Below are positions 8,421 through 17,369 of a stretch of 64,000 nucleotides of DNA, in pieces. Under the pieces are notes generated by a model. That model searched no databases and was not told where the DNA came from. It saw nothing but the letters and a program-made list of their open reading frames with translations. The stretch's first letter is position 1. Every line of letters starts with the position of its first letter. Made by a program: the position numbers and the translations under genes. The DNA comes from Pseudomonas sp. CC6-YY-74 (GTDB taxonomy: Bacteria; Pseudomonadota; Gammaproteobacteria; Pseudomonadales; Pseudomonadaceae), in contig NZ_CP019947.1 of assembly GCF_002025205.1 (NCBI RefSeq), forward strand, positions 4,502,001 through 4,566,000, read 5' to 3'.

Positions 8421-9194
8421 ATGCCGATCCAGCTTGCCCAGTGTTTTCCACCATCGCTCCGCTCCGTCTGGCTGCTGCTCGCGGCGTTGGGCCTGAGCAC
8501 TATCCAGCCAGTGGCCGGCGCGCAGCTATACCGCGTGGGTGTGGAAGACGTCGATTACTACCCCATTTTTGCGGTGTCGGCGGACCACCAGTACCGCGGT
8601 TACGCCCGCGACTTGCTCGACCTGTTCGCCGCCCACGCGGATATCCAACTGCGTTATGTGCCGTTGCCGGTACGCCGGCTCTATCACGAGTACTGGGCGG
8701 GTCGGCTCGACCTGGTTTTTCCCGACAGTCCGCGCTGGCATGAGGCCGGTAAACCGCACGGTGTGATTACCTACTCGCAGCCGCTGCTGACCTTCCAGGA
8801 CGTGGTGCTGGTGCTGCCGGCACGGGTGGGCCAGCCGCGTGAGCGTTTTCGCAAGCTCGGCTTCGTCCGCGGCTTCACTCCCTGGAAGTTTCACGCCGAG
8901 ATTGCCGCAGGCGCCGTGGAGATCCACCGGGCGCCGAGCCCGGAGGGCCTGATCCGGATGACCCTGGCCGGCTACATCGACGGTGCCAACATGGCCCGCC
9001 AGGTTGCGCGCTACCACCTGGGCCAACTTGAGCGGCCGCACGCCCTGGTGGCAGAGCCCAGCTTGTTGCAGTCCAGCGACAGCCACTATTACCTGTCGAG
9101 CATCCGCCATCCCGAGCTGATCCAGCGCTTCGATGCCTTCCTGCGCAGCGAGCGGCAGGCGGTCGCTGCGCTGAAGGCGAAATACGGGCTGTAA
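8421..9194 (+). CDS. Periplasmic solute-binding-like protein (SBP family 3 fold)
   Basis: 257 residues starting at the ATG at 8421; an in-frame TTG at 8400 is less likely. Residues 1 to about 34 form a Sec signal with hydrophobic core VWLLLAALGLSTI. The mature part has features of family 3 binding proteins: YRVGVEDVDYYPIFA, YARDLLDLFAAHADIQLRYVPLP and the lobe crossover LGFVRGFTPWKF. No permease or ATPase gene is next to it, so transport is not shown. Such stand-alone proteins often act as sensors or are simply uncharacterised. Confidence 0.7.
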   Translation: MPIQLAQCFPPSLRSVWLLLAALGLSTIQPVAGAQLYRVGVEDVDYYPIFAVSADHQYRGYARDLLDLFAAHADIQLRYVPLPVRRLYHEYWAGRLDLVFPDSPRWHEAGKPHGVITYSQPLLTFQDVVLVLPARVGQPRERFRKLGFVRGFTPWKFHAEIAAGAVEIHRAPSPEGLIRMTLAGYIDGANMARQVARYHLGQLERPHALVAEPSLLQSSDSHYYLSSIRHPELIQRFDAFLRSERQAVAALKAKYGL

Positions 9195-9433
9195 GCCAAG
9201 GCGTCAGAGGTGCTGAGCATATCGCGAGGCGCCGCGAGACAGCCTGCGGATCGTGGGTTGCGCGAGGTCATTGGTCGCAGCAGGCGGGTTTTTCCACCAC
9301 CTCTCAGCCGATCCGGCGTTTGTCCACGGCGGCATCCTGCCAGCAGGCTGCCGCGCCGTGCGCTGCGGCCATCGGGCAACCCTCTCGGGACTTCCTGCTC
9401 GGCTGGTGGTGGAGGCGCGCTGGCTCGCGCGGG

Positions 9434-9994
9434 TCAGCCTTTTATCTGCTGCTCCACCCACTCGGCATAGGCGTTGATGAACTTCTGCAGGAACGGTTTG
9501 ATGCCGTCGCCGAGCATGCCGGCCTCCTCGAAGAAGCTGCCGGCACCGCCCAGATAAGCCTCCGGCTGCTGCATCATCGGCACATCGAGAAACACCATGG
9601 ACTGGCGCAGGTGCTGGTTGGCGCCGAAGCCGCCGATGGCACCCGGCGAGGCGCTCAGCACGGCCCCCGGCTTGCCGCTAAAGGCGCTCTGGCCGTAGGG
9701 ACGCGAGCCGACGTCGATGGCGTTCTTCATCGGTGCCGGCACCGAGCGGTTGTATTCCGGGGTGACGAACAGCAGCGCGTCGGCGGCCTTGAGCTTGGCG
9801 CGAAAGCGCAGGTAGGCCTCGGGCGGCTGTTGCTGGTCGATATCCTCGTTGTACAGCGGCAGGTCGCCGATCTCGATGATTTCCAGCTTCAGCGAGGCGG
9901 GCGCCAGTTCGGCCAGCGCCAGGGCCAGCTTGCGGTTGATCGATGCCTTGCGCAGGCTGCCGACGAGGACGGCGACGTGGTGAACCTTGCTCAT
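9434..9994 (-). CDS. NAD(P)H-dependent FMN reductase (ChrR/YieF-like)
   Basis: 186 residues of the flavodoxin-like FMN_red family. Motifs are GSLRKASINRKLA (FMN phosphate loop), the PEYNRSVPAPMKNAIDV motif and the later glycine-rich GKPGAVLSASPGAIGG. Members reduce quinones, chromate or azo dyes with NAD(P)H. AAGGAG precedes the start at 9994; the longer frame running antisense to the LysR gene was not used. It sits downstream of the LysR gene on the same strand, 85 bases away. Confidence 0.88.
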   Translation of the reverse strand: MSKVHHVAVLVGSLRKASINRKLALALAELAPASLKLEIIEIGDLPLYNEDIDQQQPPEAYLRFRAKLKAADALLFVTPEYNRSVPAPMKNAIDVGSRPYGQSAFSGKPGAVLSASPGAIGGFGANQHLRQSMVFLDVPMMQQPEAYLGGAGSFFEEAGMLGDGIKPFLQKFINAYAEWVEQQIKG

Positions 9995-10079
9995 GACGAC
10001 TCCTTGCCAGTGAGAGCGGGTAGCGGGGTGAACTGAAACTATAGACCGCCCCGGCGCCGAAGGTCTTGGCGGGCCTTGC

Positions 10080-10973
10080 TCAGCTGAAGGTCGTGAGCAA
10101 ATCCTCGACCATGGCCAGCTGCGCCTCACTCGGTTGACGGCCGCGGTGGTTGGCCAGGTGAAACTGCACGCTGAAGCCGAGCTGTTCCGGCAACAGCGCG
10201 CGCAGCAGGCCGCTAGCTTGCCAGGGGGCGGCGATATGTCGGGGCAGGTAGCCGATATGGGCGCCGGACAGGACAAAGGCCAGAGTGCCTTCGACCTGTT
10301 CGCTGTGGGCGCTGCTGGCGGTGGTTTGCCAGGGTTCGTCGCGTTGGATGAAACGGTAGGGGTGGAGCACGCTGTCTTCGCCCTGCAACTGTTCCAGGCT
10401 CACTTCGGTTCGAGCGAATAAATGATGCCCGACGCCGCAGTACAACGCTTGTGCCTCCTCGAATAGCGGGACGTAGTCGAGCGCGGCCTGGGCGCCGGAG
10501 AAGTAGCCGATCGCCAGGTGCAGTTGATCCTGCAGCAGGCGTCGTTCCAGTTCGGCCGGCATGGCGCTGAGCAGTTCGATCTGCACTGCCTGGTTGCGCC
10601 GGCGAAAGTGGCCGATGGCTGCGCCGACGCGACTCAGCACCTGCGCGTCGAGGGCTTTGGAGAGGCCGATGCTGAGCGTGCCCAGCAGTTTGTCGGCCAT
10701 GCCCTGGGCTTCGCCCTTGAAGGTTTCGAGGGCGGCGAACAGCTTGCGCGTGGCCAGCAGCACCTGCTCGCCCTTGGGCGTCAGGCGGAAGCCAGCCCGG
10801 CCGCGCTCGCACAGGCGAAAACCCAGACGCGTCTCCAGTTTGGCCATCTGCGTGCTGATGGTCGACTGACCGACCCCCAGTTCGCCCTGCGCGGCACTGA
10901 AGCCGCCGCTCTCCACCACGGTGATGAACAGGCGCAGCAGTTGCAGGTCGAGGTCGCGGACTTGGCTGAGCAT
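10080..10973 (-). CDS. LysR-family transcriptional regulator
   Basis: 297 residues. The N-terminal winged HTH reads LRLFITVVESGGFSAAQGELGVGQSTISTQMAKLETRLGF in pieces, then an effector-binding domain. The ATG at 10973 has GGAG 6 bases upstream; an ATG 15 bases further up has no site. It is divergent from the binding protein/ureohydrolase pair across a 141-bp gap, the usual arrangement for a LysR regulator and its target. A guanidino-acid or polyamine signal is possible but inferred only from those neighbours. Confidence 0.9.
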   Translation of the reverse strand: MLSQVRDLDLQLLRLFITVVESGGFSAAQGELGVGQSTISTQMAKLETRLGFRLCERGRAGFRLTPKGEQVLLATRKLFAALETFKGEAQGMADKLLGTLSIGLSKALDAQVLSRVGAAIGHFRRRNQAVQIELLSAMPAELERRLLQDQLHLAIGYFSGAQAALDYVPLFEEAQALYCGVGHHLFARTEVSLEQLQGEDSVLHPYRFIQRDEPWQTTASSAHSEQVEGTLAFVLSGAHIGYLPRHIAAPWQASGLLRALLPEQLGFSVQFHLANHRGRQPSEAQLAMVEDLLTTFS

Positions 10974-11016
10974 GGCGGCTCCAAACATTGATGAAAGTAG
11001 ATGCCAGGGTAGATTA

Positions 11017-11034
11017 CTTCATATTTATCCGAAG
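11017..11034. promoter_or_regulatory. Candidate LysR operator dyad
   Basis: The dyad CTTC-N10-GAAG lies within AT-rich DNA in the divergent region and resembles a T-N11-A LysR-type box. The evidence is only symmetry and position. Confidence 0.3.
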
Positions 11035-11114
11035 CAAGTCGCAGCGCAGCATGGCTCTACCTAACCCGCTGCTACAGGGGTCATTGCCGAGCCAATTTGA
11101 ATGAGGGTATCGCC

Positions 11115-12188
11115 ATGCGTCTCGCCACGAGTGTGTTAATGATCGTCTTCGCCCTGCCGCTGCAGGCCGAGGAGCGCGTGCTGAACATCTACAATTGGGC
11201 CGATTATGTGGCGCCGCAAGCGCTCAAGCGCTTCCAGAGCGAGAACGGGATACGGGTCAAGTACGACACCTTCGACAGTGGCGAGGTGCTCGACAGCAAG
11301 CTGCTCACCGGTGGCAGCGGCTACGACGTCGTGTTTCCAGCCTCCAGTGGCCTGGCCCGGGCGATCCAGGCCCAGGCCCTGCAGCCGATCGGCGCGCTGA
11401 GCAACGCCGTCAATCTCGATCCCGAGCTGCTGGCAAAACTGGCCGGTGTCGATCCCGGTAACCAGTACGGTGTGCCCTATACCTGGGGCACCGTCGGCCT
11501 GGGCATCAACCGGCAGGCGGTCGAGCAGCGGCTGCCGGGCGTGGCGCTGGACAGTCTCGACCTGCTGTTCAAGCCGGAGTACGCCAGCAAGCTCAAGGAT
11601 TGCGGCATCGCCGTGCTGGATTCGCCGCAGGAAGTGATTGCCGTGGCCCTCAACTACCTGGGCAAGGCGCCCTACAGTGCCGCGGCCGAGGACCTGGAGG
11701 CCGCGCAGCAGTTGCTGGCGAAACTGCAGCCGAACCTGCTGTATGTAAATTCCGCCCGGCAGATCAACGACCTGGCTAGCGGCACCGTATGCCTGGCGCT
11801 GGCCTACACCGGTGATGTCGGCATGGCCGCGGCGCGGGCGGCTGAAACCCCGCAGCCGTTCGAGGTGGTCTATCGCATCCCCCGCGAGGGCACCCTGATC
11901 TGGTTCGACACCATGGCCATCCCCAAGGACGCGCCGCATCCAGAGGCCGCCCGCGCCTTTATCGACTACATGCTCAAGCCCGAGTCGATTGCCGAGCTGA
12001 CCAACGAACTGTATTTCGCCAATGCCAACGCCGCTTCGGCCCCGCTGCTCGATGAGGCGGTCAGCAGCGATCCGGACATTTACCCGGGCGCCGCGGTGCG
12101 CGCCCTGCTGTTTCCCGAGCAGACCATGACGCTCAAGGACCAGCGCAAGCGCAACCGCCTGTGGACCGCCTTCCGTAGCCAGTATTGA
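11115..12188 (+). CDS. Polyamine-type periplasmic binding protein (PotD/PotF family)
   Basis: 357 residues with a Sec signal (MRLATSVLMIVFALPLQA). Family motifs: LNIYNWADYVAPQALKRF at the mature N-terminus, YDTFDSGEVLDSKLLTGGSGYDVVFP, PYTWGTVGLGINRQAV, and IPREGTLIWFDTMAIPKDA near the C-terminus. GAGGG precedes the ATG at 11115. There are no ABC permease or ATPase genes beside it; instead a ureohydrolase follows after 31 bases, so it may serve uptake or sensing of agmatine, putrescine or a guanidino compound. The ligand cannot be fixed from sequence alone. Confidence 0.85.
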   Translation: MRLATSVLMIVFALPLQAEERVLNIYNWADYVAPQALKRFQSENGIRVKYDTFDSGEVLDSKLLTGGSGYDVVFPASSGLARAIQAQALQPIGALSNAVNLDPELLAKLAGVDPGNQYGVPYTWGTVGLGINRQAVEQRLPGVALDSLDLLFKPEYASKLKDCGIAVLDSPQEVIAVALNYLGKAPYSAAAEDLEAAQQLLAKLQPNLLYVNSARQINDLASGTVCLALAYTGDVGMAAARAAETPQPFEVVYRIPREGTLIWFDTMAIPKDAPHPEAARAFIDYMLKPESIAELTNELYFANANAASAPLLDEAVSSDPDIYPGAAVRALLFPEQTMTLKDQRKRNRLWTAFRSQY

Positions 12189-12219
12189 ACTCACGCTCGC
12201 CATCCTTGAGGACCCGACC

Positions 12220-13179
12220 ATGGATCACGCCTTCGACAACGACCAGGCCATCACCCGCGACAGCCTGTACGGCACCTGCGCCGAGCCGACCTACGCCGGC
12301 ATCACCAGCTTTATGCGCCGCCGCTATACCCGCGACCTGCGCGGTGTCGACCTGGTGGTCAGCGGGGTGCCGTTCGACACCGCCACCACCAATCGACCGG
12401 GCAGCCGCTTCGGTCCGCGGGCGATTCGCGCCGCCTCGGTGCAGTCGGCCTGGGCGCGGCACTTTCCCTGGGAGTTCGACCCGTTCGACCTGCTGGCCTG
12501 CATCGACTATGGCGACTGCTACTTCGACCACGGCACCCCGCAGGACACCCCGGCGCTGATCGAGGCGCATGCCGACAAGATCCTCGCGGCCGGCTGCGCC
12601 ATGCTCACCCTGGGCGGTGACCACTTCATCAGCTACCCGCTGCTCAAGGCCCATGCGAAGAAACATGGCGCGCTGGCGCTGATCCACTTCGACGCGCACA
12701 GCGACACCTGGCCGGACGAGGAGGGGGCGCGCATCGACCACGGCACCATGTTCTACCACGCCGCCCGCGAGGGCCTGGTCGACCCGGCGCGCTCGGTGCA
12801 AATCGGCCTGCGCACCAGCAACGACGACGTGATGGGTTTCCAGGTGCTCGACGCCCGCCAGGTGCACCGCAGCAGCCCGGAGCAGATCGCCGAACTGATC
12901 CGCGCGCGGGTCGGCGACCATCCGGTGTACCTGACATTCGACATCGACTGCCTCGACCCGGCCTTCGCCCCCGGCACTGGCACCCCGGTGTGCGGTGGCC
13001 TGTCCAGCCACCAAGCGCTGGAAATCCTCCGTGGCCTGCGCGGCATCAATCTGGTCGGCATGGACGTGGTAGAGGTGGCGCCGCCCTATGACAATGCAGA
13101 AGTCACCGCCTTGGCCGGCGCCACCCTGGCCATGGAAATGCTTTGCCTGTACGCCGCACGGCATAAATTGACGCCCTGA
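12220..13179 (+). CDS. Ureohydrolase (agmatinase/guanidinobutyrase family)
   Basis: 319 residues. All binuclear manganese ligands are visible: H135 in GGDHF, D158, H160 and D162 in FDAHSDT, and D241 and D243 in DIDCLDPAF. The enzyme hydrolyses a guanidino group to urea and an amine. The PGTGTP loop supports the agmatinase-like branch over true arginase. Substrate could be agmatine or 4-guanidinobutyrate; the divergent LysR gene recalls the gbu locus of Pseudomonas, while the polyamine-binding protein upstream recalls agmatine. It is the second gene of the divergent operon. Confidence 0.88.
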   Translation: MDHAFDNDQAITRDSLYGTCAEPTYAGITSFMRRRYTRDLRGVDLVVSGVPFDTATTNRPGSRFGPRAIRAASVQSAWARHFPWEFDPFDLLACIDYGDCYFDHGTPQDTPALIEAHADKILAAGCAMLTLGGDHFISYPLLKAHAKKHGALALIHFDAHSDTWPDEEGARIDHGTMFYHAAREGLVDPARSVQIGLRTSNDDVMGFQVLDARQVHRSSPEQIAELIRARVGDHPVYLTFDIDCLDPAFAPGTGTPVCGGLSSHQALEILRGLRGINLVGMDVVEVAPPYDNAEVTALAGATLAMEMLCLYAARHKLTP

Positions 13180-13222
13180 TCGCCGCTCGCCTTCCGCGCC
13201 AACCCAGGCGCCATCCCGCGTC

Positions 13223-13266
13223 CAGCCCCGGGCAGCCCTACAGGTTGTCTGGGGCTGTTGGCTTTT
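13223..13266 (+). terminator. Possible intrinsic terminator after the ureohydrolase gene
   Basis: The arms CAGCCCC and GGGGCTG enclose a long imperfect loop, followed by TTGGCTTTT. It is 44 bases downstream of the stop codon. Confidence 0.4.
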
Positions 13267-13456
13267 CTGGCCAGCGTAAGCGCCGGTGGCTTGGGTTTTG
13301 CGCGACCCGGCCTATATCTTGCTCAGGCAGACGCAGTCGCGCGCTAAGTGCTTGCCTGGCATGTTGAGCGCTAGTGGCCCATTGCCCATTAGCGCGCAAA
13401 CAACAGCATCAATTTAGAGCGGCTCGGCTAGCAGCAGGGCTTTCGTCTGTCGACAG

Positions 13457-13673
13457 TATTGTTTACATATATTTATAGGATTGTTCACATTGTGTTGCGC
13501 AGCCTTGTAGAAACGTAGTACACAAGACTCCGCATCCGCCCTGACTTGCCGTCTTGCGGGTGGCTAACCAGAAGGGTGCAAGGCCCCGCAAGGCGCTGCT
13601 CCTCTCCAATAATAAAACGCCGATACCCGCTCGCTTGAGCTGCTAAGGTCATCGGAAGATAGGAGAAAAGCCA
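13457..13673 (+). promoter_or_regulatory. AT-rich promoter region and long leader of the BMP-type ABC operon
   Basis: The segment TTGTTTACATATATTTATAGG around 13457-13480 is the only AT-rich, promoter-like DNA in the gap. It is followed by about 180 bases containing GC-rich arms (CCGTCTTGCGGG and GGCCCCGCAAGGC) and then AGGAG before the ATG at 13674. The leader may fold, but I could not match it to a known riboswitch. The rest of 13267-13456 shows nothing recognisable. Confidence 0.35.
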
Positions 13674-14399
13674 ATGCAGCAAGAGCAGGCCACAGCCGCC
13701 TCAGATGCCCAGCCACGCTTGGTCTTGAAGGGCATCTGCAAGGTCTACCCCGCGGTAGTCGCCAACGATGGCATCGACCTGCGCGTCATGCCCGGCGAGA
13801 TTCATGCCGTGCTGGGGGAGAACGGCGCCGGCAAGTCGACCCTGATGAAGATCATCTATGGGGTGACCCGACAAACCGCCGGCGAGATGTTCTGGGAGGG
13901 CCAGCCGGTCACGGTGGAAAACCCCGCCCATGCCCGTAGCCTGGGCATCGGTATGGTGTTCCAGCACTTCTCGCTGTTCGAGACCCTGACCGTGCTGGAA
14001 AACGTCGCCCTGGCCCTGCCGGGCAAGCCCGACCTGATGGATCTGGCGCGGCGCATCGAGTCGGTGTCCACGCGCTACGGCTTGCCGGTCGACCCGCGTC
14101 GGCATGTGCATGCGCTGTCCGTCGGCGAGCGCCAGCGGGTCGAAATCGTCCGCTGTCTGCTGCAAAACCCTCGGCTGCTGATCATGGACGAACCGACCTC
14201 GGTGCTCACCCCGCAGGCGGTACGCGTCCTGTTCGAGACCCTGCGCCGGCTGGCCAGCGAAGGCTGCTCGATCCTCTACATCAGTCACAAACTCGACGAA
14301 ATCCAGGAGCTGTGCCACAGCGCCACCGTGTTGCGTAGTGGCAAGGTCACGGGCGCCTGCATTCCTGCCGAGGAAACCCCAAGAGCATGGCACGGCTGA
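13674..14399 (+). CDS. BMP-type ABC importer ATPase, N-terminal half (gene split by frameshift)
   Basis: 241 residues covering the first nucleotide-binding domain: Walker A GENGAGKST (residues 48-56), Q-loop MVFQHFSLFETLT, signature LSVGERQRVEI and Walker B LLIMDEPTSVLTP. The family is a fused two-domain ATPase of about 510 residues that powers nucleoside/purine-type uptake. After EETP at about 14380 the frame leaves the family and stops within a few codons; one extra base in the CCCCAA run would restore a single frame into the next ORF. AGGAG at 13661 fits the ATG. It is either a true frameshift, a sequencing error, or a functional two-piece ATPase. Confidence 0.85.
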   Translation: MQQEQATAASDAQPRLVLKGICKVYPAVVANDGIDLRVMPGEIHAVLGENGAGKSTLMKIIYGVTRQTAGEMFWEGQPVTVENPAHARSLGIGMVFQHFSLFETLTVLENVALALPGKPDLMDLARRIESVSTRYGLPVDPRRHVHALSVGERQRVEIVRCLLQNPRLLIMDEPTSVLTPQAVRVLFETLRRLASEGCSILYISHKLDEIQELCHSATVLRSGKVTGACIPAEETPRAWHG

Positions 14400-15244
14400 T
14401 GATCGGCAAGGACCTGCCGGCCTGCGAGCACAGCGCCGCGCCGACTGACGGCGAGATTCGCTTGAAGTTGGACGGCCTGTCGCATGTCTCGCCTGATCCG
14501 TTCAGCACCGATCTCAAGGACATCCAGCTGGAGGTGCGCTCCGGCGAGATCGTCGGCATCGCCGGGGTCTCGGGTAACGGTCAGGCCGAGCTGTTGGCGG
14601 CTATTTCCGGGGAGACCCCGCTGAGCGAGAAAGGCCCGGTGCAGATCTGCGGCAACGCGGCGGGACGCTTGTCGCCCGACCAGCGCCGGCAGATCGGCCT
14701 GTGCTTCGTGCCGGAAGAGCGTCTGGGCCGTGGCGCGGTGCCGAGCATGTCGCTCAGCGACAACGCGCTTCTCACCGCCGCCGTGTCGAAAGGCCTGGTC
14801 AGGCGTGGCCTGATCGATTTTCGCGCGGCCAAGGCCTTTGCCAGCGAATGCATCGAGCGCTTCAACGTCAAGTGCGGTGGGTCGGCGGCGCAGGCCCGCT
14901 CGCTGTCCGGTGGCAATCTGCAGAAGTACATCATGGGTCGCGAAATCATGCAGGCCCCCAAACTGCTGGTGGCTGCCCAGCCCACCTGGGGTGTGGACGT
15001 GGGCGCGTCGGCCTTTATCCGCCAGCAGATTATCGACCTGAGAAACGCCGGTTGCGCGGTGCTGGTGGTGTCCGAGGAACTCGATGAGCTGTTCGAGATT
15101 TGCGACCGTATCGCGGTGATCGCCGATGGGCGTTTGTCGCCGATGCGGCCCTTGGCCGAGACCTCGGTGGAGGATATCGGCGTGTGGATGAGCGGCATGT
15201 GGCCCGGCAGCGAGAGCGCTGCCACATCGACCAGCAACCAATAA
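14387..15244 (+). CDS. BMP-type ABC importer ATPase, C-terminal half (gene split by frameshift)
   Basis: 285 residues holding the second nucleotide-binding domain. Its Walker A is the degenerate form usual for this half (GVSGNGQAELL); the signature SLSGGNLQKYIMGREI and the Walker B region LLVAAQPTWGVDVGA are intact. The frame starts at an ATG that overlaps the upstream ORF by 13 bases, but with no good ribosome-binding site (GAGG is 13 bases away). Read with the preceding entry it forms one gene of about 523 codons, 13674-15244. It is followed after 16 bases by the first permease gene. Confidence 0.83.
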   Translation: MARLMIGKDLPACEHSAAPTDGEIRLKLDGLSHVSPDPFSTDLKDIQLEVRSGEIVGIAGVSGNGQAELLAAISGETPLSEKGPVQICGNAAGRLSPDQRRQIGLCFVPEERLGRGAVPSMSLSDNALLTAAVSKGLVRRGLIDFRAAKAFASECIERFNVKCGGSAAQARSLSGGNLQKYIMGREIMQAPKLLVAAQPTWGVDVGASAFIRQQIIDLRNAGCAVLVVSEELDELFEICDRIAVIADGRLSPMRPLAETSVEDIGVWMSGMWPGSESAATSTSNQ

Positions 15245-15260
15245 CAAGGGAACGCGCACC

Positions 15261-16343
15261 ATGCTGTCATTCAAGCTTGAAACCCGCCCCGAAGCCTCGC
15301 GCGCCATGAGCTATCTGTCGCCGCTGATTGCGGTGGTACTGACCATGCTCGGAGGGCTGCTGTTGTTCTCCGCCTTGGGTAAAGACCCACTGGAAGGCTT
15401 TCAGGTGTTCTTCCTCAATCCACTGCGCTACTGGTACGGCGTGGCCGAATTGCTGCTCAAGGCCGTCCCGCTGATGCTCATCGCGGTGGGCTTGGCCATC
15501 GGTTTCCGGGCCAATGTGTGGAATATCGGCGCAGAAGGCCAGTTCATCCTCGGCGCCTGTGCCGCGACTGGGGTCGCGCTGGCCTTTGGCGACTACAGCG
15601 GCCCGCTGGTGCTGCCGGCGATGGTCGCCGCCGGGGCGCTGGGCGGTGCCGCCTGGGCGGCGATCCCGGCATTGCTGCGCACCCGCTTCAACGCTAACGA
15701 GATCCTAGTCTCGCTGATGCTGGTGTATGTCGCTCAATTGCTGGTGTCCTGGCTGGTGTTCGGCCCCTTGATGGACCCAGATGGTTTCAATTTCCCGCAG
15801 AGCAAGATGTTCGCCGATTCGGCGCTGTTGCCGATCCTGTTCGAGGGCACGCGGCTCAACCTGGCCTTCGTGATGGCGCTGGGGGTGCTGTTGATCGGCT
15901 ATGTGTTTATGCACAAGAGCTACCTGGGCTTCAAGATGCGCGTGGCCGGCGAGGCGGCAGATGCGGCGCGCTATGCCGGCTTCTCGGCCAAACGGATGAT
16001 CTGGATCGGCCTGCTGGTGGGCGGTGCCTGCGCGGGCCTGGCCGGCATGGCCGAGGTGGCGGGGCCCATGGGCCAGCTGACCGACAAGGTCGCCAGCGGC
16101 TACGGCTTCGCCGCCATCATCGTGGCCTTCGTCGGGCGGCTGAATCCCATCGGGATCTTCTTTGCCAGCCTGTTGATGGCGCTGCTGTTTCTCGGCGGCG
16201 AGCAGGCGCAGTTGTATCTGAGCCTGCCCGCGTCGATCTCCAAGGTGTTCCAGGGCATGTTGCTGTTCTTCCTGCTCGGTTCGGACCTGTTTATCAACTA
16301 CCGGCTGCGCGTGCGGCTGACCCTGGCCAAGGCGGGAGACTGA
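15261..16343 (+). CDS. BMP-type ABC transporter permease 1 (YufP-like)
   Basis: 360 residues with about eight or more hydrophobic segments, in the BPD_transp_2 family. The sequence NVWNIGAEGQFILGACAATG is the hallmark of the NupP/YufP-type permease that pairs with BMP binding proteins. AAGGG lies upstream of the ATG. It is one base away from the second permease, so the two are translationally linked. Confidence 0.9.
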   Translation: MLSFKLETRPEASRAMSYLSPLIAVVLTMLGGLLLFSALGKDPLEGFQVFFLNPLRYWYGVAELLLKAVPLMLIAVGLAIGFRANVWNIGAEGQFILGACAATGVALAFGDYSGPLVLPAMVAAGALGGAAWAAIPALLRTRFNANEILVSLMLVYVAQLLVSWLVFGPLMDPDGFNFPQSKMFADSALLPILFEGTRLNLAFVMALGVLLIGYVFMHKSYLGFKMRVAGEAADAARYAGFSAKRMIWIGLLVGGACAGLAGMAEVAGPMGQLTDKVASGYGFAAIIVAFVGRLNPIGIFFASLLMALLFLGGEQAQLYLSLPASISKVFQGMLLFFLLGSDLFINYRLRVRLTLAKAGD

Positions 16344-16344
16344 C

Positions 16345-17277
16345 ATGGAGCAGAGTCTGATTACCTCGATACTGTTCGCCACCCTGGTGGCGGGCACGCC
16401 GCTGATTATCGTGGCCCTGGGCGAACTGATCACCGAAAAATCCGGGGTGCTCAACCTGGGCGCCGAAGGCACCATGGCGATGGGCGCGGTGGCCGGCTTC
16501 GCCGCCACCTACTACACCGGCAACCCCTATCTCGGTGTGTTGGCCGGCATGGCAGCCGGTGCGCTGATGAGCCTGCTGTTTGGCCTGCTGACCCTGACGC
16601 TGATGGCCAACCAGGTGGCCTCCGGTCTGGCGCTGACGATCTTCGGCGTCGGCCTCTCGGCCTTTATCGGCAAACCCTTCGAGTCGCTGACCCTGCCGGC
16701 CGTGCCGGCGATCCGCATTCCACTGCTGGCCGATATTCCGCTGCTCGGGCCGGCGCTGTTCAACCAGCAGTCCCTGGTCTATTTCTCCTGGGCCCTGCTC
16801 GGCGGGGTGATCTGGTTCCTCTACAAGAGTCGCGCCGGCCTGATCTTGCGCGCCGTCGGCGAGTCGCCCTCGTCGGCCCATTCGATCGGCTATTCGGTGA
16901 TCGGCATCCGCTACCTGGCCACCATCTTCGGCGGCGCCATGGCCGGTATCGGTGGCGCCTTCCTGTCGGTGTTCTACACCCCGCTGTGGGTCGAGGGCAT
17001 GGTCTCGGGCCGCGGCTGGATCGCCCTGGCGCTGGTGGTGTTCGCCACCTGGCGGCCGCTGCGGGTGATGGCCGGGGCCTACCTGTTCGGCGGGGTGATG
17101 ATCAGCCAGTTGTTTATCCAGGGCTCGGGCCTGCAGATCGAGGTGCCGTCGCAGTTGCTCTCGGCGCTGCCTTATCTGGCGACTATTTTCGTGCTGGTAC
17201 TGATTTCGCGTAATCAACAGACCATCCGGCTGAACTCGCCGATGTCGCTCGGCCAGCCTTACCGGCCGGACGCCTGA
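16345..17277 (+). CDS. BMP-type ABC transporter permease 2 (YufQ-like)
   Basis: 310 residues, largely membrane-embedded, with the paired-permease motif SGVLNLGAEGTMAMGAVAGF. It would form the heterodimeric inner-membrane channel with the preceding permease. The gene begins right after the first permease (TGAC-ATG) and is followed by the binding-protein gene after a 92-base gap. Confidence 0.9.
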   Translation: MEQSLITSILFATLVAGTPLIIVALGELITEKSGVLNLGAEGTMAMGAVAGFAATYYTGNPYLGVLAGMAAGALMSLLFGLLTLTLMANQVASGLALTIFGVGLSAFIGKPFESLTLPAVPAIRIPLLADIPLLGPALFNQQSLVYFSWALLGGVIWFLYKSRAGLILRAVGESPSSAHSIGYSVIGIRYLATIFGGAMAGIGGAFLSVFYTPLWVEGMVSGRGWIALALVVFATWRPLRVMAGAYLFGGVMISQLFIQGSGLQIEVPSQLLSALPYLATIFVLVLISRNQQTIRLNSPMSLGQPYRPDA

Positions 17278-17369
17278 TCCGTTGGCGGGCGCTTAGGGGG
17301 AAGGGTCCGCTGCATTTATTTCCCCCGACAACAAAAACAACCAGAGCATGAACGCTAGGAGAGGAACTG

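Noticed and set aside
13495..13673. Guanidine or purine riboswitch before the ABC operon
   Set aside because: None of the conserved strings of those classes could be found by eye; only a generic structured leader is claimed.
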